Made by a program: the position numbers and the translations under genes. Positions 60,739 to 64,000 of a stretch of DNA of 64,000 bases are shown here, in pieces. The notes beneath the pieces were generated by a model. That model was not told the DNA's origin. It did not search any database and saw nothing but the letters and a program-made list of their open reading frames with translations. Within the stretch, counting starts at the first letter, position 1. The number at the start of each line of letters is the position of its first letter. The stretch is from Actinomycetes bacterium. Lineage in GTDB: Bacteria; Actinomycetota; Acidimicrobiia; Acidimicrobiales; Microtrichaceae. The stretch lies in contig JAEVZA010000449.1 in the NCBI GenBank assembly GCA_023392475.1, positions 1-64,000 on the forward strand. The letters run 5' to 3'.

Positions 60739-60927
60739 CGGCCTGTCGCACAGATCGCCCGGGCCCGGCGGTGGTCGCCCCACCGACGCCGGGCCTGGGC
60801 AGCTCCCAGCGTGGACCAGACTGGCGGACCGGCTCCCGGGCACATGCCCGACCACGCCCGGTGCCACTCATGGTCACCGGGCCACGCCCGCCGACGGCTC
60901 ACCCTCGCTCGAACACCGAGGCGCGAG

Positions 60928-62172
60928 ATGAACGATCCAGACCTCACTGTGTCCGTGGACCGCAGCGAACTCGCTGCCGCCGTCTCCATCGCGAGCCAGG
61001 CTGTGCCCAAGGTCGCGCATGACGACCGGCTCCTCTTCCAAGGAGGACGGCTCACGCATCTGGCCGACCGGCTCCACGTGACCGCGACCGGACCGGAGAT
61101 GTCGATCGAGACCCACGTTCCGCTTTACGGACCGCCGCGTATGTCACGCCAGCACGCTCCCGCACCTCGTCGTCCCGGGCCGGCCGAGAGCGACCTGCCG
61201 GAGATCACCTCCGTGGTGCCCATCGGCGTGTTGAGCCGCCTCGTGCCGCGTCTGAAGGCCGGAGAGGTCAGGCTCGGGCTCCGAGCCGATCGGCTCGATG
61301 TCGAGTCAGGGCGATTCCGGGGCTCGCTCAAAGGTTGGGGTCGCGACGGACTGATCCTGCCGCTCCCGCCGGTCGAGCCGAGGCTCACCCTTCGTGTCGG
61401 CGGCTCGGACATTCGAGACGCGCTCGCACACGTATCGCTTGCCCTGTCGTCCGACCTGGTGTGGACGAGGGGCATCCAGGCGCTGTCCGTCACCTTGACC
61501 GCCGGTGGCGACCTTCGACTGGTGGCGACCGATCGCTACCACCTCGCCATCGCAATCTGCCGCGACGTCGAGGTCCACGGCGGTGCGTCGATGGAGGAGA
61601 CGGCACTGATTCCCGCCGGCGCCGTCCAGGTGCTCGCAGGCCTGGCCGGCACCGACGATGACGTGGTCATCGAGTTCGGATCCGATCAGACCGACGTGAG
61701 GATCGGCGACACGACCGTCCGGCTCACGTCGGTGCCCGGGCCGATCCCCGACCACCGCCGCATGACGGACCTGGACCCAACCCATCGGATCACGCTGACG
61801 CGACGAACGTTGGCGACGGTCGTCCGCAGGGTCGGTGTGATGGCGCACGGACAACGACGAGCTATCTGGCTGGAGCTCGACCCAACTCGCGCGGTGGCTC
61901 GCGCCGACGACGGCGAAGTCGGTCAGGCACGCGAACGGTTCCCGGCACTCGTCACGGGAGAGCAGTGCGAGATCGGGATCGGACTACCGGTGCTCCTGGT
62001 GATGGTCCGTCGACTTGCCGACGGACGGGTGGTGGTCGGTTTCGACCGGACCGACAAGATCGCCTCGATCCACAGCGAGGAGCGCCCTGACCTGCGCTAC
62101 TACACCACGCTGCTCGCTGTCAGGCCCCCGCCGTGGCTGGCGAGCGCTGAAGCAGGGCACGGTTCGGCCTGA
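60928..62172 (+). CDS. DNA polymerase III beta-clamp (DnaN)-like paralogue
   Basis: A 414-aa protein close to the size of DnaN (about 370-400). N-terminal domain: VSVDRSELAAAVSIASQAVP. The middle domain has the clamp signature LVATDRYHLAIAICRD near residue 200 (TDxxRLA-like), and the third domain ends FDRTDKIASIHSEERPDLRY. The usual C-terminal clamp motif (MPMRL) is missing; the chain ends with a short Ala/Gly/His tail. That suggests an accessory or altered clamp, not the housekeeping copy. It follows an unassigned 189-bp gap. A partial copy of its last 35 codons lies 5,441 bp upstream. It may recruit proteins to DNA ends or be a decoy. Confidence 0.82.
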   Translation: MNDPDLTVSVDRSELAAAVSIASQAVPKVAHDDRLLFQGGRLTHLADRLHVTATGPEMSIETHVPLYGPPRMSRQHAPAPRRPGPAESDLPEITSVVPIGVLSRLVPRLKAGEVRLGLRADRLDVESGRFRGSLKGWGRDGLILPLPPVEPRLTLRVGGSDIRDALAHVSLALSSDLVWTRGIQALSVTLTAGGDLRLVATDRYHLAIAICRDVEVHGGASMEETALIPAGAVQVLAGLAGTDDDVVIEFGSDQTDVRIGDTTVRLTSVPGPIPDHRRMTDLDPTHRITLTRRTLATVVRRVGVMAHGQRRAIWLELDPTRAVARADDGEVGQARERFPALVTGEQCEIGIGLPVLLVMVRRLADGRVVVGFDRTDKIASIHSEERPDLRYYTTLLAVRPPPWLASAEAGHGSA

Positions 62173-62416
62173 TTCGCTTGGGGTGGGCCAGTCCGCGTCC
62201 AGCCTCCGGCATCCTTGCACGAGTGACTGCTGATCCGGCTGGACAGTGACGGCGGGTGGTGCGTTCGGGCCGTTCGGAAGTGACCACTCGGAGGACTCTG
62301 CGGCATCGGAGAAGCTGCCGGGTACCGACGATCTCCGTACCGCAGCCGGTCGAACCGGCCCGAACCGAAGGTGCTCATGTCCGTGGAGGGCAGGTCTCGA
62401 CGAACTCGTCACACCC

Positions 62417-64000
62417 ATGGGCCACAATCAGTTCGTGGCGGAACGGTTGCTGACCCCGTCGAAGATCACGGCGTGGCTCGACTGCGCGCACTTCCTCACG
62501 CTTCGCGACGAGGTGGACAGCGGAATTCGCGAGCCGCCGTCGTCCAGCACGTTCGGCGAGATGGCGCAGATGCTGCTGGAGAAAGGAGTCGACCACGAAG
62601 CGTCGGTCCTCGAGCAGTACCGCTCGGCGGGCCGAGACGTGTTCGTCGTCCCGCCCCGTGATGGACGCGAGCCGTTCGCCACGTGGGTGGCTCGCGTCGG
62701 TGATGTGGTCCGTGACGGCCACGACGTGATCTTTCAGATGCCGTTCGTCCACGACGGCATCGGTGGGATCGCTGACTTCCTCGAGCGGGTGGAAGACACG
62801 AGGGGTCAGGTGACCTACGAACCGGTCGACGCCAAGCTGGCCCGGAACGCTGCGAAGCCCGGTCACGTGTTGCAGCTGTGCTTCTACGCCGAGGCGATCG
62901 CGGCGGTGACCGGTCGGATGCCCGAGCACGTCCACATCGAACTCGGATCGGGAGATCGCGAGTCGATCCGGGTCGACGATGTGTCGGCGTACTGGCGTCG
63001 GCTACGTGGCCAGCTGGCAGCGCTCGTCGCGGAACCGTCGACCGACCAGACGACACCAGTGCCGTGTGATCACTGCGGCTTCTGTGAATTCGAGTTGGTG
63101 TGCGAGGCGGAGTGGCGTGCAGCCGACTCGCTGGTACATGTCGCCGGGCTTCGCCGAGCCGACCAGCTGCTGCTGGAGGCTGGCGGCGTCGACACGATCG
63201 CCAACCTTGCGACGCTCGACCGTGACGTGGTCGAACTGGACGCCGAGCGACGGGTGCGGATGGTCCGTCAAGCGTCACTGCAGGTGCAGGCTCGCGATGC
63301 TCCTGACGGCCGCCCGCCACCGTTCGAGCTCCTCGTACGATCCACACCGACAGGCAATCGTCCCGCCGAGCTCGACGGCGAACCCATCGAGCCTGAACTG
63401 AGGGGGTTCGCCGCGTTGCCGGCGCCCGACCACGGTGACCTCTTCCTCGACTTCGAGGGCCACCCGTTCTGGAAGCCCGACATCGGACTGTTCTTCCTGT
63501 TCGGCTACATCGAACGCGACGACGCGGATGGGTGGCGGTACAAGGCCTTCTGGGCGCACGACCAGACCGACGAGGCAGAGGCGACACAAGCGCTCGTGGA
63601 CTTCCTGGCTGGCCGTCGCCTGCGATTCCCGAACATGCACGTGTACCACTACAACCACACCGAGCGGACCTCGCTTGAGCGGCTGACCGCCGCCTACGGC
63701 CTGGCCGAGTTGGAGCTCGAGCGCCTCATCGACACCGGCCTGTTCGTCGACCTGCTCCCGATCGTCACGGGCGCGATGCAAGTCGGTGTCGAGTCGTACG
63801 GCCTCAAGCACATCGAGCGGCTCACAGGTTACGAGCGCAATCACGACATCGACCGCGGCGCCGGCGCCGTGATCGAATACGAGCGCTGGATGAAGGACCG
63901 GGACCAAGGTCGCCTCGATCGAATCGCACGCTACAACGACGACGACGTGCGGGCAACGATGGCAGTGCGCGACTGGCTCATCGACCAGCGTCCCGACGAC
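62417..64000 (+). CDS. TM0106-family RecB-like nuclease, 3' end outside window
   Basis: The frame of 528 codons is still open at the window edge. A Cas4/RecB-type nuclease domain comes first: GIADFLERV with D120, and EPVDAKLAR with D138 and K140. Cysteines C23, C217, C220, C223 and C229 (CDHCGFCEFELVC) suggest the iron-sulfur cluster typical of AddB and Cas4 nucleases. An RNase-H-fold exonuclease-like domain follows, with LFLDFEGHPF (D345, E347) and HVYHYNHTER. This pairing of PD-(D/E)XK, Fe-S and RNase H parts is that of TM0106-type proteins, which often continue into a helicase. The start was chosen as the first ATG; a GTG six codons later is possible. Confidence 0.85.
   Translation, partial: MGHNQFVAERLLTPSKITAWLDCAHFLTLRDEVDSGIREPPSSSTFGEMAQMLLEKGVDHEASVLEQYRSAGRDVFVVPPRDGREPFATWVARVGDVVRDGHDVIFQMPFVHDGIGGIADFLERVEDTRGQVTYEPVDAKLARNAAKPGHVLQLCFYAEAIAAVTGRMPEHVHIELGSGDRESIRVDDVSAYWRRLRGQLAALVAEPSTDQTTPVPCDHCGFCEFELVCEAEWRAADSLVHVAGLRRADQLLLEAGGVDTIANLATLDRDVVELDAERRVRMVRQASLQVQARDAPDGRPPPFELLVRSTPTGNRPAELDGEPIEPELRGFAALPAPDHGDLFLDFEGHPFWKPDIGLFFLFGYIERDDADGWRYKAFWAHDQTDEAEATQALVDFLAGRRLRFPNMHVYHYNHTERTSLERLTAAYGLAELELERLIDTGLFVDLLPIVTGAMQVGVESYGLKHIERLTGYERNHDIDRGAGAVIEYERWMKDRDQGRLDRIARYNDDDVRATMAVRDWLIDQRPDD

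Noticed and set aside
1..64000. CRISPR array, rRNA or riboswitch
   Set aside because: No regularly spaced direct repeats, no rRNA sequence and no recognisable riboswitch core were seen on either strand.

Overview
The window is high-GC DNA from an actinomycete. Several actinobacterial protein types point that way. So does a WWxASDGxWYPPE motif in the NERD-domain protein, which I associate with Acidimicrobiia (inference from protein style; no rRNA is present). Almost the whole window is accessory DNA: an integrated mobilisable element full of defence genes, a tRNA gene, a second defence island, and a cassette of housekeeping-like paralogues.

Layout. 1-1730: chromosomal flank with the end of a secreted threonine-rich protein, a small membrane protein and a Vsr-like endonuclease. 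1731-25947: an integrative mobilisable element of about 24.2 kb, bounded by perfect 44-bp copies of the 3' end of a tRNA-Thr(UGU) gene. The functional tRNA lies on the right, next to a tyrosine integrase, and a MobF (TrwC/TraI-type) relaxase and an excisionase-like protein lie inside. The cargo is (a) a small left-end set: a winged-helix-like protein with a Lys/Ala tail, a probable pPIWI-associated nuclease, and a TY-Chap2-like protein; and (b) a compact five-gene operon on the minus strand, read 18899 to 4601: SNF2 helicase with DUF3883, DUF1156 DNA methyltransferase, HEPN-DUF499 ATPase, OLD-type ATPase with TOPRIM, and a DUF262/DUF1524 protein.

26.1-28.9 kb: a translationally coupled pair (DDE transposase-like and degenerate tyrosine-recombinase-like) and a divergent small HTH protein. 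29.2-56.3 kb: a second defence island. It combines a DISARM-like pair (SNF2 helicase plus a 1621-aa Eco57I-type methyltransferase) with a 2099-aa YprA/DruE-type DUF1998 helicase that carries its own nuclease-like domain, a UvrD-type helicase, a DUF262 protein, an SF2 helicase fused to an SprT-like protease motif, a uracil-DNA-glycosylase-like/coiled-coil protein, a zinc-ribbon protein, an unknown protein with a possible D-QxK nuclease core, and another SF2 helicase. This gene content recalls the DISARM/Druantia 'missing link' systems (ARMADA) as I remember them, but I cannot verify the match. A module of about 65 residues is shared between the YprA helicase C-terminus and the last SF2 helicase, which suggests the two belong together.

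56.6-62.2 kb: a cassette of ARPP/DUF6569-like, sigma-factor-like, unknown, VWA and beta-clamp (DnaN-like) genes. It is preceded by a fragment of a second beta-clamp gene 5,441 bp upstream of the matching segment. 62.4 kb to the end: the start of a TM0106-type RecB-like nuclease that runs off the window. Working model: the left operon and the 29-53 kb island are two independent modification-plus-helicase anti-phage systems. Each pairs a DNA methyltransferase with an SNF2 motor and a DUF262 protein, and they sit on either side of one tRNA-Thr integration site.
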